A stretch of DNA of 64,000 nucleotides from Candidatus Roizmanbacteria bacterium UBA6242 (GTDB lineage Bacteria > Patescibacteriota > Microgenomatia > UBA1406 > GWC2-37-13). A program made the position numbers and the translations under genes. Below are positions 1-7,825 of the stretch, one piece after another. Below the pieces are notes generated by a model. It worked only from the letters and a program-made list of their open reading frames with translations. It was not told where the DNA came from and did no database searches. Each line of letters opens with the position of its first letter. Within the stretch, counting starts at the first letter, position 1. Location: NCBI GenBank assembly GCA_002440905.1, contig DJWA01000002.1, positions 230,207 through 294,206 on the forward strand, read 5' to 3'.

Positions 1-317
1 CTACTTTGAGAAACTGGGTGAGAGTCTATGTGCCAAAGGGATCAAAGCTCGTGGAGTTCCAAGGCTCGTCCAAAAAAGTCCAAACCTATGACGATCTTGG
101 AAAGACCGTATTTGAAGGTTACCTTGAAGTGCCGACAGAAGGTAAGGCAACAATCGTTGTCAAATACACGTTGCCCGATGCTTTAAAAGCAAAAGATTAC
201 TCGCTTCTTTTTGAAAAACAAGCGGGTGTCGAAAGTCAGGAAATCGATGTAAAACTAAATGGAAAGACTCTCTACAAGGGTCCGATAACCGCAGACCATG
301 TTTTTAATGATCTATGA
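1..317 (+). CDS. DUF4012-type surface protein, C-terminal end (partial)
   Basis: The reading frame is open to the left edge, so the gene starts outside the window; a TTG at 6 is only an in-frame codon. About 104 residues remain. The stretch beginning NWVRVYVPKGS and the later GKTVFEGYLEVP match what I recall of the C-terminal beta-rich part of DUF4012 proteins, which are common in CPR genomes and of unknown function, probably membrane-anchored and extracellular. The stop overlaps the recO start by four bases (ATGA), so the two are probably co-transcribed. The family call rests on pattern memory, not a search. Confidence 0.6.
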   Translation, partial: TLRNWVRVYVPKGSKLVEFQGSSKKVQTYDDLGKTVFEGYLEVPTEGKATIVVKYTLPDALKAKDYSLLFEKQAGVESQEIDVKLNGKTLYKGPITADHVFNDL

Positions 318-832
318 AAGGCAGCTTCAAGGACGAGGCCTTTGTCTTGAAGAAACGGGCGCTTTTGAACCGCAATATCCTGATTGATCTTTTTACCCGC
401 GAACATGGCCACATAACCGTGATCGCTTATAACGCCCAGAAGCTGACGAGTCGACGTGGTCCGCATCTGGAGACTGGTAACTATATAAAAATAGAGGCCG
501 TAAAAAAAGGGGAAAGGTTTTTTTTATCAGAGACTAACCTGATGTCGGGATTTTCACAGATAAAGGAACACAAGGGAAAAACAGACCACTTATATCTGTT
601 TTTGTATTTCCTCGAACATATTCTTCCGGAAGGTGTTAAGGAAGATGAAGTATTTAACCTTTTTAAGTCTTATTTAGTCTCCCTCGCCAAAGAGCAGGAC
701 TTGAAGCCTGTAACCCGCAACTACCTCAATCTAATCCTCCAAAAACTTGGTTATCTCCAGAATAGCCTGTCTGACGTGGAGTTAAACGACTTCATAGAGG
801 ATCTAATAGGTGAAAAACTACCGAGGTTTTAA
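314..832 (+). CDS. recO: DNA repair protein RecO (short form)
   Basis: RecO helps RecR load RecA onto SSB-coated single-stranded DNA in the RecFOR pathway. The N-terminal 75 residues look like the RecO OB fold (DEAFVLKKRALLNRNILIDLFTREHG), followed by the alpha-helical region. At 172 residues it is shorter than the usual 230-250; the C-terminal part that carries the zinc-finger cysteines in many bacteria is missing. The start ATG overlaps the upstream stop (ATGA). The next gene, glyS, follows after 15 bases and has its own -10 box. Confidence 0.82.
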   Translation: MKGSFKDEAFVLKKRALLNRNILIDLFTREHGHITVIAYNAQKLTSRRGPHLETGNYIKIEAVKKGERFFLSETNLMSGFSQIKEHKGKTDHLYLFLYFLEHILPEGVKEDEVFNLFKSYLVSLAKEQDLKPVTRNYLNLILQKLGYLQNSLSDVELNDFIEDLIGEKLPRF

Positions 833-834
833 TA

Positions 835-840
835 TATAAT
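835..840 (+). promoter_or_regulatory. -10 box for glyS, leaderless
   Basis: A perfect TATAAT ends seven bases before the glyS ATG at 848 and there is no Shine-Dalgarno sequence in between. A transcript starting at normal distance would begin at or next to the start codon. No clear -35 is visible. The box lies just after the recO stop. Confidence 0.5.
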
Positions 841-847
841 TGAATTT

Positions 848-2206
848 ATGGAAGAAATTATTGCATTGGCCAAAAGAAGGAGCTTTTTTTACCCTTCCTC
901 GATGATCTATGGAGGTTTGGCTAATACCTGGGACTTTGGGCATTACGGGACACTTTTGAAAAACAACATTCGAGACTTGTGGATCAAAAAATTTGTGACG
1001 GAAAGAGCAGATATGGTCATGGTAGATGCTTCAATTATTCTCAATCCTAAGGTCTGGGAGGCTTCTGGACACGTTGCTGGGTTTGCCGACGCCCTTGTTG
1101 ACTGTAGAAACTGCAAAACCAGGACTCGCGCTGACCATTTGATTGAAGACAAGCTTAAAGACGTTAAGGTTGAAGGGTTGCCGATTGAAAAGTTGACGGA
1201 AATAATAAGGACAAATAAGCTCAAATGCCCGAAATGTGGATCGCTCGATCTTACAGATGCCCGTAAATTCAATCTTCTTTTTGAGACCAAGGTTGGTATG
1301 GTCGAGGAGTCAAAGTCAAAAGCATACCTGAGAGGGGAATTAGCTCAAGGGATATTTATGAATTTCAAACAGGTTATTGACACAATGAGGGTTAGACTGC
1401 CCTTTGGAATCGCTTCTGTTGGAGCCTGCTTCAGAAATGAAATTACCCTAGGACAGGGCGTATTTCGAACCCTCCAATTTGACTTAATGGAATTCGAGTA
1501 TTTTATTAGGCCTGAAGAATGGGAAAAGGTTTTTGGAAACTGGCAAAAAGAGATGTATGACTTTGCTCTCTATCTTGGTTTGAAGAAAGACAAAATCAGA
1601 TTTAGGGAGCATGAAGAATTTGAAAGATCTCACTACTCAAAGAGGACCGTTGATTTGGAATACCAGTTTCCGTTTGGGTGGAAAGAGATGTGGGGTCTTG
1701 CCTACAGGACCGATTTTGACCTGGTCAATCACATAAAACATTCTGGAGTCGATCTCAAATACCGAGACCCTAAAACTGGAGAAGAGTTTGTGCCGCACGT
1801 AATTGAACCTACCTTCGGTCTGTCAAGACTCCTCATAACCATTCTTGCGGATAGTTACAGCGAGGAGGAGGTCAACGGCAAAAAGCGCGTGGTTCTTAAA
1901 CTAAAGCCCGCACTTTCTCCAATTAAGGCGGCCATTTTCCCGTTACAAAAAGACGAAAAGCTGGCAGCTCTCGCTCGGGGAGTCTACCATAACCTCAAAA
2001 AACATTTTAACGTGGAATTTGACGACGCCGGTAATATCGGAAAGATGTATAGACGGCAGGACGAAATCGGAACACCTTATTGTATTACCGTAGATTATCA
2101 GACTCAGGAAGACGAGACGGTGACTGTCCGCGACCGCGATACTATGGAACAAGAAAGGATTCCCGTTTCGAAGCTTGAGGAGTATATTAATAAGAAATTG
2201 GCCTGA
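848..2206 (+). CDS. glyS: Glycyl-tRNA synthetase, dimeric type
   Basis: Class II synthetase that charges tRNA-Gly in the cytoplasm. At 452 residues it matches the single-chain alpha2 type found in Gram-positives, archaea and eukaryotes, not the alpha/beta tetramer. Visible features: N-terminal FFYPSSMIYGGLANTWDFGHYG; a zinc-site-like CRNC (about 82-85) and CPKC (about 127-130) within the insertion; motif 2 CFRNEI; motif 3 EPTFGLSRLL. The C-terminal anticodon-binding domain (from about residue 355) starts at LSPIKAAIFPLQK. Start ATG follows a leaderless-type -10 box. Confidence 0.95.
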   Translation: MEEIIALAKRRSFFYPSSMIYGGLANTWDFGHYGTLLKNNIRDLWIKKFVTERADMVMVDASIILNPKVWEASGHVAGFADALVDCRNCKTRTRADHLIEDKLKDVKVEGLPIEKLTEIIRTNKLKCPKCGSLDLTDARKFNLLFETKVGMVEESKSKAYLRGELAQGIFMNFKQVIDTMRVRLPFGIASVGACFRNEITLGQGVFRTLQFDLMEFEYFIRPEEWEKVFGNWQKEMYDFALYLGLKKDKIRFREHEEFERSHYSKRTVDLEYQFPFGWKEMWGLAYRTDFDLVNHIKHSGVDLKYRDPKTGEEFVPHVIEPTFGLSRLLITILADSYSEEEVNGKKRVVLKLKPALSPIKAAIFPLQKDEKLAALARGVYHNLKKHFNVEFDDAGNIGKMYRRQDEIGTPYCITVDYQTQEDETVTVRDRDTMEQERIPVSKLEEYINKKLA

Positions 2207-2229
2207 TTAACAGTTAATATTTAAATATT

Positions 2230-2691
2230 ATGAAACCTGAACACAAAAAATATGTGATTGTCGGAGGTATCGTTGCCTTGTTACTATTGGTAGGTTTTTT
2301 CGTCATAAATAATCGAAACAACAGTCAAACGGAGGTTCTCGATGAGTCTCCCGTTGAAGATGTCTTGCCGACTGTTGATGCATCGGTTAAAGTTAGTCTT
2401 GAAGCAAACGATGCTCAGAATAAAGAGGTAACTTTATCGGCGTCGGGAATTCCGTCGGGGACAGAATCGGTCGAATACGAGCTATCCTATCTAACTGCCT
2501 CCCAAGGGCTGCAGGGTGTCATCGGGACGGTGTCTCTTGAAGGTAAGAAGCAATTTGAGAAAGAGTTGACTCTGGGTACCTGCTCGTCAGGAACCTGCGT
2601 TTACCACCAGGTTGTCGGAAAGATAAAATTAACGCTCAAATTTAATGGAGATTACGGAGCAAAATTATTTGAAAAAGAATTTGGATTGTAA
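2230..2691 (+). CDS. Membrane-anchored protein of unknown function
   Basis: 153 residues. A single N-terminal transmembrane helix (about residues 9-26) is followed by an acidic linker and an extracellular beta-rich domain of about 100 residues (KVSLEANDAQNKEVTLSASG onward). Two cysteines near the C-terminus (TCSSGTC) could form a disulfide outside the cell. I do not recognise a family. It lies 23 bases after glyS and 42 before rpsT. Confidence 0.6.
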   Translation: MKPEHKKYVIVGGIVALLLLVGFFVINNRNNSQTEVLDESPVEDVLPTVDASVKVSLEANDAQNKEVTLSASGIPSGTESVEYELSYLTASQGLQGVIGTVSLEGKKQFEKELTLGTCSSGTCVYHQVVGKIKLTLKFNGDYGAKLFEKEFGL

Positions 2692-2714
2692 GTTCAGTAA
2701 ACTATTTATTGAGA

Positions 2715-2720
2715 GGAGGT
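2715..2720 (+). promoter_or_regulatory. Strong Shine-Dalgarno sequence of rpsT
   Basis: GGAGGT inside GAGAGGAGGTG is fully complementary to the 16S anti-SD. It ends 13 bases before the rpsT ATG at 2734, slightly farther than usual. It stands out because most genes in this window have no recognisable Shine-Dalgarno sequence. Confidence 0.65.
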
Positions 2721-2733
2721 GCTTTAAATTATT

Positions 2734-2976
2734 ATGCCAATCATAAAATCAGCTGTAAAAAAAGTCAGGAAGGACAAGAAAAGGACCGTTAGAAACACGA
2801 AAGTGGTCGCGTCCTATAAAAACACCATGAAAAAGATGAAAAAAGGTGGAGATTCGAAATCGTTGATAGCCAAGTTTTATTCCCAAGTAGATAAGGCCGT
2901 CAAGGGTAAGACAATCCACAAAAACAAAGCCAAGAGATTAAAGAGTCAAGCCGCGAAATTAACTAAAAAGAAATGA
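2734..2976 (+). CDS. rpsT: 30S ribosomal protein S20
   Basis: 80 residues, very lysine-rich, with the typical helical S20 pattern: MPIIKSAVKKVRKDKKR at the start and the DKAVKGKTIHKNKAKRLKS segment near the end. S20 binds 16S rRNA during early small-subunit assembly. The start is set by an unusually strong Shine-Dalgarno sequence. The stop overlaps the start of the PilN-like gene by four bases (ATGA). Confidence 0.93.
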   Translation: MPIIKSAVKKVRKDKKRTVRNTKVVASYKNTMKKMKKGGDSKSLIAKFYSQVDKAVKGKTIHKNKAKRLKSQAAKLTKKK

Positions 2977-3497
2977 AGTACAAGATAAATTTGATTCCGA
3001 AAAAAGAAACTCCTTTATTGGAGAAGATGGTTTATTTTGCTTTAAACTACCTGAGGTATATTATCGTCATTACTCAACTTGTGGTTATTGGGGTCTTTTT
3101 TTACAGGTTTCAGATTGACCAAAGAATAATAGATTTGAAAGAGGCGGTTGATCAGAAAAAGGAGATCGTCCAAATAGTTTTACCGCTTCTGAACGAAGCC
3201 AGCAGAATCGATACGAAGACTACCGAGATAGAGAGTATTTTACGAAGGCAGTCCGGTTTTCAGTCAATGGTTACATATTTTTTAAGCATTTTTCCGGCGA
3301 CCATTCAGCTGAACAATCTTGAGATTCTGGAGAAATCCATGAAAGTGAGCGGGACGGCCGCTGATCCGGCTCACCTCCAAGCATTTTTCCAGTTGATGAA
3401 AGAGGATGAAAAGTTCGGTGACGTTACTTTTCAGACCATAAAAAAGGGTGATAATGGTTATGATTTTGTTTTGAATCTGAGCAAATGGAAAAATTAA
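2973..3497 (+). CDS. pilN: PilN-like type IV pilus assembly protein
   Basis: 174 residues. It begins with a short cytoplasmic INLIPKKE motif, which in PilN contacts PilM, then one membrane helix (about 28-47), a coiled-coil (about 50-90) and a small ferredoxin-like domain. This is the PilN layout. PilN and PilO form the inner-membrane alignment complex of type IV pilus machines. It overlaps rpsT upstream and the PilO-like gene downstream by 13 bases. Identification rests on layout, the N-terminal motif and the adjacent PilO-like gene. Confidence 0.75.
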   Translation: MKYKINLIPKKETPLLEKMVYFALNYLRYIIVITQLVVIGVFFYRFQIDQRIIDLKEAVDQKKEIVQIVLPLLNEASRIDTKTTEIESILRRQSGFQSMVTYFLSIFPATIQLNNLEILEKSMKVSGTAADPAHLQAFFQLMKEDEKFGDVTFQTIKKGDNGYDFVLNLSKWKN

Positions 3498-4051
3498 AAT
3501 TAAAAGACATATTTACCAAGAAAACGCGAGATTATACGTTTGCAATCTTGTTTCTTTTGATCTTTTCTGGATTCATCGTATTCGCTATCCGTCCGTCTAT
3601 TACTACCGCCTTTTCGCTTAAAAAGGAGGAAGCCGATCTTGACAAGATCGACAAAACATATGAAAGTAAGATTATGGATATCGCTTCGATCCAGTCACAG
3701 ATTGAGGATCATCGAGAAGAGCTTCACTTATTAGACGATGCTGTTTCTCAGTATCCCGAAGTCAACAAGATGGTTGAAGACGTAAAGACCATAGCCGATA
3801 GGAATAATTTTCTGATAAAAAAAGCCAATATCGCGGACGTTGACTTGTCTGTTTCAAAAAAATCAATGGATAAGGTCAGTTTAATCGTGGAAGGAAAAAC
3901 AAGCTTTGAGGATTTTATGATATTTATGAACGATCTTCACTCGCAAAGGAGATTAAAGACAATTGACAAGGTTATAATTGGCCGCGACCTTGAAAGCACA
4001 GGATCTGGTAGTCTGAGAGTTGTTATTACAATTGACGGATACTATTTATGA
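3485..4051 (+). CDS. pilO: PilO-like type IV pilus assembly protein
   Basis: 188 residues: a short cytoplasmic end, one membrane helix (about 17-35), a coiled-coil (about 42-85) and a C-terminal ferredoxin-like domain (VSLIVEGKTSFEDFMIFMNDL). This is the PilO pattern, and the gene follows a PilN-like gene with a 13-base overlap. PilO heterodimerises with PilN in the cell membrane. No PilM, PilB, PilC or pilin gene is in the window, although a PilM-like domain occurs in the protein at 13066. Confidence 0.72.
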   Translation: MEKLKLKDIFTKKTRDYTFAILFLLIFSGFIVFAIRPSITTAFSLKKEEADLDKIDKTYESKIMDIASIQSQIEDHREELHLLDDAVSQYPEVNKMVEDVKTIADRNNFLIKKANIADVDLSVSKKSMDKVSLIVEGKTSFEDFMIFMNDLHSQRRLKTIDKVIIGRDLESTGSGSLRVVITIDGYYL

Positions 4052-4233
4052 ATAGAAAGGAATTACTATTGCTTTCGATCGGCGTTTTCTTAACGGTAGT
4101 CGCCTGGCTTGTGGCCGATATTCATCACGCCGCAACTGAAGAAAAAATCAAAATCAAAACAGCTATACCGACTTTGAAAAAATACGAAATAAAGCAGGAA
4201 ATATTAACCATATTAAAAGATAAAGCAGAGTAA
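4048..4233 (+). CDS. Small single-helix membrane protein
   Basis: 61 residues, with one membrane helix at about 6-24 and a lysine-rich cytoplasmic or extracellular tail. Its start overlaps the PilO-like stop (ATGA), so it is translationally coupled and probably belongs to the pilus assembly operon. No family recognised. Confidence 0.6.
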   Translation: MNRKELLLLSIGVFLTVVAWLVADIHHAATEEKIKIKTAIPTLKKYEIKQEILTILKDKAE

Positions 4234-4243
4234 ATAAAATACA

Positions 4244-5548
4244 ATGTCCTATTCGCAGTTATATTTGCAAAATAAAGGGCCAAGAGTTCCGGTGCCGGTT
4301 GCCGCGGTATTGGTTATCATTTTGACGGTTGTTTTTGGACGTTTTTTTCTATCAAATAATACAACCAGTACCAGAGCTTCCAAAAAAACCGTCAAAAAAG
4401 TTGAGGTCACAAACGTGAGCCCTTACCAAGCCAATGTATTTTGGCAAAGCGAGAGTCCGGAAGAGGGGTATATTTTTTACGGCGAAGACGTCGCCGAAGT
4501 GAAGAATATTGCCTTGGATGATCGAGATCTTTCAGAAACAAAAGGAATCTATCTCAATCATTATGTCACTTTGAGAAACCTTAAACCAGGGCAGGCCTAT
4601 TTTTTTAAAATAGTCACCAATAACCAGGTGATCGCGAAACCGGACGGTAGCTTATTCAGTTTTAAAACTCCAGTATTATCTTCTACGAGTTCAACATTAA
4701 AGCCGGCAAACGGTAAGGTTTTGAAGGAAAACCTAAGTGGTCAAGAGAACGCCATTGTGCTTTTATATGTTGAGGGAATGTATCCTTTATCAGCAATGAC
4801 TAAATCAACAGGCGAGTGGCTTATACCTTTGAACTCTTTTTATGATCAAGAAAAGCTCGAGAGTCGGGCATTGTCCGAAAGTCAAAAGGCAAGGATAGAA
4901 ATATTTAACGAAGATAACAAAAATACAGTTCTTAATGGTCGCTTGGCCAATTTGGCTCCAGTTACAACAACTATTGTTGTGGGAAAGTCATATGACTTAA
5001 ACGACTCAGGGGATCAGGTACTGTCGGCCCAAACGTCAAACATAAACAATAAAGAAATAGACATAATTTATCCGGTCGAAGGCGCACTCATTCCCGGGCG
5101 AGCACCGCTTATCAAAGGCACCGCCCGGCCAAAAGCACAAGTCTTTGTAACTGTAAATTCCAGAAAAACCTTTTCGGCCGTTGTTGCCGCTGACTTGGAC
5201 GGATTATGGAGTTATGCCTTACCTGAAAGTTTGGAACTCGGAAATCATACCGTAACGATTACGACAAAAGACAGAAATGGAAAAGACGTTAGTATGACGC
5301 GCAAATTTGTCATAATTGCCAACGACTACGAAGGAAAAGTCCTGGGAGAAGCTTCAGGTTCCCCAACAATTGCTGCGACTTCGACGCCAGCGCCAACTGT
5401 GACTGCGGCTCCGACGGTGGTTGTAACAGAGCCCGTGAGTTCGATCACGCCTACAGCCTTGATGAATACGGGAATAACAGATTTCTTTCCAATAATAGGA
5501 GGAATATCCTTTATCGTTGTCGGATTGGGTTTCCTCCTTGTTTTCTAG
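4244..5548 (+). CDS. Surface protein with fibronectin III-like and Ig-like domains
   Basis: 434 residues. An N-terminal membrane helix (about 18-36) is followed by a fibronectin type III-like domain (VEVTNVSPYQANVFWQSESP, about 48-145), a region resembling carboxypeptidase regulatory folds, and an Ig-like bacterial domain (about 275-355: IDIIYPVEGALIPGRAPLIKG). Next come an Ala/Thr/Pro-rich linker and a second hydrophobic segment at the end. The sequence just before it, LMNTG, resembles a degenerate LPxTG anchor but lacks a positive tail. It is probably displayed outside the cell with both ends in the membrane, as the last gene of the PilN/PilO operon. Confidence 0.62.
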   Translation: MSYSQLYLQNKGPRVPVPVAAVLVIILTVVFGRFFLSNNTTSTRASKKTVKKVEVTNVSPYQANVFWQSESPEEGYIFYGEDVAEVKNIALDDRDLSETKGIYLNHYVTLRNLKPGQAYFFKIVTNNQVIAKPDGSLFSFKTPVLSSTSSTLKPANGKVLKENLSGQENAIVLLYVEGMYPLSAMTKSTGEWLIPLNSFYDQEKLESRALSESQKARIEIFNEDNKNTVLNGRLANLAPVTTTIVVGKSYDLNDSGDQVLSAQTSNINNKEIDIIYPVEGALIPGRAPLIKGTARPKAQVFVTVNSRKTFSAVVAADLDGLWSYALPESLELGNHTVTITTKDRNGKDVSMTRKFVIIANDYEGKVLGEASGSPTIAATSTPAPTVTAAPTVVVTEPVSSITPTALMNTGITDFFPIIGGISFIVVGLGFLLVF

Positions 5549-5567
5549 GCTTTTTTTCCGATACAAT
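5538..5567 (+). promoter_or_regulatory. Promoter of the 5574 gene
   Basis: TTGTTT (5538-5543) and TACAAT (5562-5567) are separated by 18 bases. The ATG at 5574 lies six bases after the -10, so the transcript is probably leaderless. Confidence 0.45.
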
Positions 5568-5573
5568 TAAATT

Positions 5574-6224
5574 ATGGACATATTTGGGCTATTAGGTTAT
5601 ATAAACAAGTTTAGTCTTCTGGCATTCATCGCAACCTTAGGGGTATTGATATACCAGGTATATCAACTAAAAAAAGATTCCAAATCGGTTCACGAAACAC
5701 CGGAAATACCGGATTTCAACGAAAGCGCGTCCGTTCCGTCGATAAATTATTCACCCCTAAAGACCAAGGTTGAAACAGATCACACGAAGAGCCTGAATAT
5801 AAACATGCTTATTCTAATTATCATAACGGTCGGTATTATCCTTTTTATTTTTTTCTCGATATTCATTAAAAATAGCAATAAAGAGGAGGTAAAAGCTACC
5901 CCGGAGGAGCCGCTGATAAAGTTGGCAGCGTCAAAAGGAATAAAAGTTTACGATCAGAACTGGTCTGAGCTTGATGAAGCTAAAATAGCCGCCTTAAGGG
6001 GAGGTGACGAAGTGATAGTTGGGATTGACCGTACATCAGATCAAAACATCGATAAAGCCAGAATCAGGTTAAATGAAGAAATCTGGAATGAATCAAATGA
6101 AGACCTGACATACGACAAAACCACCAATATTTATTACAAAAAATTTACAATAGCGACGGATTCGGCTTTTTTAAAAATTGAAGCTCAGCTTCATCACATA
6201 AAAGATGGATGGCTTGGAGAGTAA
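5574..6224 (+). CDS. Two-helix membrane protein, function unknown
   Basis: 216 residues. A first membrane helix near the start (about 10-28), a polar loop, and a second helix at about 75-97 (MLILIIITVGIILFIFF) followed by an extracellular domain of about 110 residues. That domain (KVYDQNWSELDEAKIAALRGGDEVIVGI) resembles beta-sandwich modules of other CPR surface proteins. It overlaps the next gene by 20 bases. No family recognised. Confidence 0.6.
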   Translation: MDIFGLLGYINKFSLLAFIATLGVLIYQVYQLKKDSKSVHETPEIPDFNESASVPSINYSPLKTKVETDHTKSLNINMLILIIITVGIILFIFFSIFIKNSNKEEVKATPEEPLIKLAASKGIKVYDQNWSELDEAKIAALRGGDEVIVGIDRTSDQNIDKARIRLNEEIWNESNEDLTYDKTTNIYYKKFTIATDSAFLKIEAQLHHIKDGWLGE

Positions 6225-6684
6225 AATTAAACTAGATAAGAAAACGATCATGATGCTCGCCGGGGGTGGTTTATTGGTGATGATTGGTATTTTTGTATAT
6301 TTTGTGACCGCTTTCAAGCCGGAGGTTCCTCAAACTGAAAGTCAAAAAATAGTGACGAAGAACGAGAGCAAGACGTATTCGAAATACGTGGCGCTTAGCG
6401 AAGATCGACCATCAACGCCGTCGGCAACAACGGTACCCACAGAGTTGCCTTCGCCAACGCCAGAAGCTTCCCCGACGACAGCGGCTGAAGTAGAAGACCT
6501 AACTCTGACACCGTCACCGACAGAAATAATATTGGCCGTAGAAACAACAACTGCGACCGAAGAGGCAGCCTTAACTAGTGAGCCCACTCAAATTGCGGCG
6601 CTGCCGACAACTGGAATGATCGAGGGTGGACTATTAATATTCTTAGTGTCTATCTCCATGATAGCTTTTGCGTTTGTCCTTTAG
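6205..6684 (+). CDS. Thr/Pro-rich surface protein with LPTTG sorting signal
   Basis: 159 residues: an N-terminal membrane helix (about 12-33), a Thr/Ser/Pro-rich low-complexity stalk (about 60-130), then LPTTG followed by a C-terminal hydrophobic segment that runs to the end. This is the order of a sortase substrate, except that the usual short positive tail is missing. A class-type sortase is encoded in the same window at 15081. It overlaps the preceding gene by 20 bases; the two are probably co-transcribed. Confidence 0.6.
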   Translation: MDGLESKIKLDKKTIMMLAGGGLLVMIGIFVYFVTAFKPEVPQTESQKIVTKNESKTYSKYVALSEDRPSTPSATTVPTELPSPTPEASPTTAAEVEDLTLTPSPTEIILAVETTTATEEAALTSEPTQIAALPTTGMIEGGLLIFLVSISMIAFAFVL

Positions 6685-6685
6685 T

Positions 6686-7711
6686 TTATTTCAAACACTC
6701 GCCCTCTTCTTCAAGTTCACACTTTATAAACGAATGAATCATGTTAAAATCACCAGAACGGGGAATAAGAACCCAACGGTAATCGTATTTGTCAGAAATG
6801 GGCGGAGTAGTAAATAGATCCTCAGTCAAAGTAGTTTTGTTGGAAGTAAAATTCCGACGTAATAATATATTTTTGAATATTACGGCTAACTTTTGGTTGT
6901 CTATGTCCCTTTTGACAATATTATTCAAAAGGTAATAAATATTATTGTAATTCTCAATGTTTGGTTTTTTGACATAATTTAGAGTTTTATCAATTACTGC
7001 TTCTAATACTTTTTGTTGTCGGGCTTCACGAGCAAAATCTGTTCCCTCGGACCCTTCGGCATTTCTAGATCTTACAAACTTTAAAGCAGTCTCACCATCC
7101 ATATTCATTCTACCGCGAGTGAAAGTTACTGTCTGGTAGCGGCATTTGTATTCTTGATCGTCATCGCAATCGTCGTTCTCTTTACCTTCAATTGGAAATT
7201 TTTTGTCCGTAAAAGATCTTTGTATATCAACTTCAACTCCTCCAAGATAGTCGACTACTTCTTTAAACCTATCAAAATCTATCGCCACCGCATAATGGAT
7301 AGGCATACCGATGATTGAAGAAACTTCTGACTTGGCAAGGATAAACCCTCCAGAGCCCGGCCTCTTAGCTTCGCCATAGGCATAGGCGGAATTAACCTTG
7401 TCTCTCAATGTGGCGCTCCAAATATCTCTTGGAATTGAAACCGTTGTCAGTCTATTATTTTTTAGATTGTAGTTGGCAACCATAATGGTGTCCGTTAAGT
7501 TTGGTCCTTCGTGTCCTTCTCCTGATTTTCCTAAAAGCAAAATATTTATCTGGTTGTTGTAAGTTTTTAGAGAGTCATTGAATAAAAGTGCCCTTAAGGG
7601 TGAAATCGAGAGAGTTTTTGTAACGAAAGCGTAGTAAGGTCTTGAAAGAATTAATATCAGCAAAGTCAGGACAGCAAAAATAATAAGCCACCTGATTGCG
7701 ATTTTTTTCAT
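6686..7711 (-). CDS. LytR-CpsA-Psr (LCP) family protein
   Basis: 341 residues. LCP enzymes transfer lipid-linked glycopolymers onto peptidoglycan outside the cell. A membrane helix at about 9-27 is followed by the LCP domain: LLLGKSGEGHEGPNLTDTIMVA, then SIPRD, then the GGVEVDI segment and FVRSRN with the conserved arginines. Length fits. It is convergent with the LPTTG protein (one base apart) and divergent from the helicase at 7826. It fits the cell-wall gene group that follows (VanW, sortase, PBP1A). Confidence 0.88.
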   Translation of the reverse strand: MKKIAIRWLIIFAVLTLLILILSRPYYAFVTKTLSISPLRALLFNDSLKTYNNQINILLLGKSGEGHEGPNLTDTIMVANYNLKNNRLTTVSIPRDIWSATLRDKVNSAYAYGEAKRPGSGGFILAKSEVSSIIGMPIHYAVAIDFDRFKEVVDYLGGVEVDIQRSFTDKKFPIEGKENDDCDDDQEYKCRYQTVTFTRGRMNMDGETALKFVRSRNAEGSEGTDFAREARQQKVLEAVIDKTLNYVKKPNIENYNNIYYLLNNIVKRDIDNQKLAVIFKNILLRRNFTSNKTTLTEDLFTTPPISDKYDYRWVLIPRSGDFNMIHSFIKCELEEEGECLK

Positions 7712-7728
7712 ACGAAGTGTATGCTAAT

Positions 7729-7765
7729 ATTATAAAACACTCTGCCTCAAAGGGCAGAGTATAAT
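7729..7765. promoter_or_regulatory. Back-to-back promoters with a shared inverted repeat
   Basis: A minus-strand TATAAT (7729-7734 on +, as ATTATA) lies 17 bases before the LCP start. A plus-strand TATAAT (7760-7765) faces the helicase gene. Between them is a perfect 8-base inverted repeat, ACTCTGCC (7739-7746) and GGCAGAGT (7753-7760), which covers the expected -35 regions of both. It could be an operator serving both genes. A terminator would make no sense between divergent genes. Confidence 0.45.
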
Positions 7766-7825
7766 TTTTAGAAATCATTACCAGTTTTCTGCGCTTGTGC
7801 GTTAGTGAACTTAAACAACCACCCT

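Noticed and set aside
5376..5450. Short tandem repeat in the 4244 gene
   Set aside because: It is an Ala/Thr/Pro-rich protein linker with varied codons, not a DNA repeat array. The same applies to 6415-6570.
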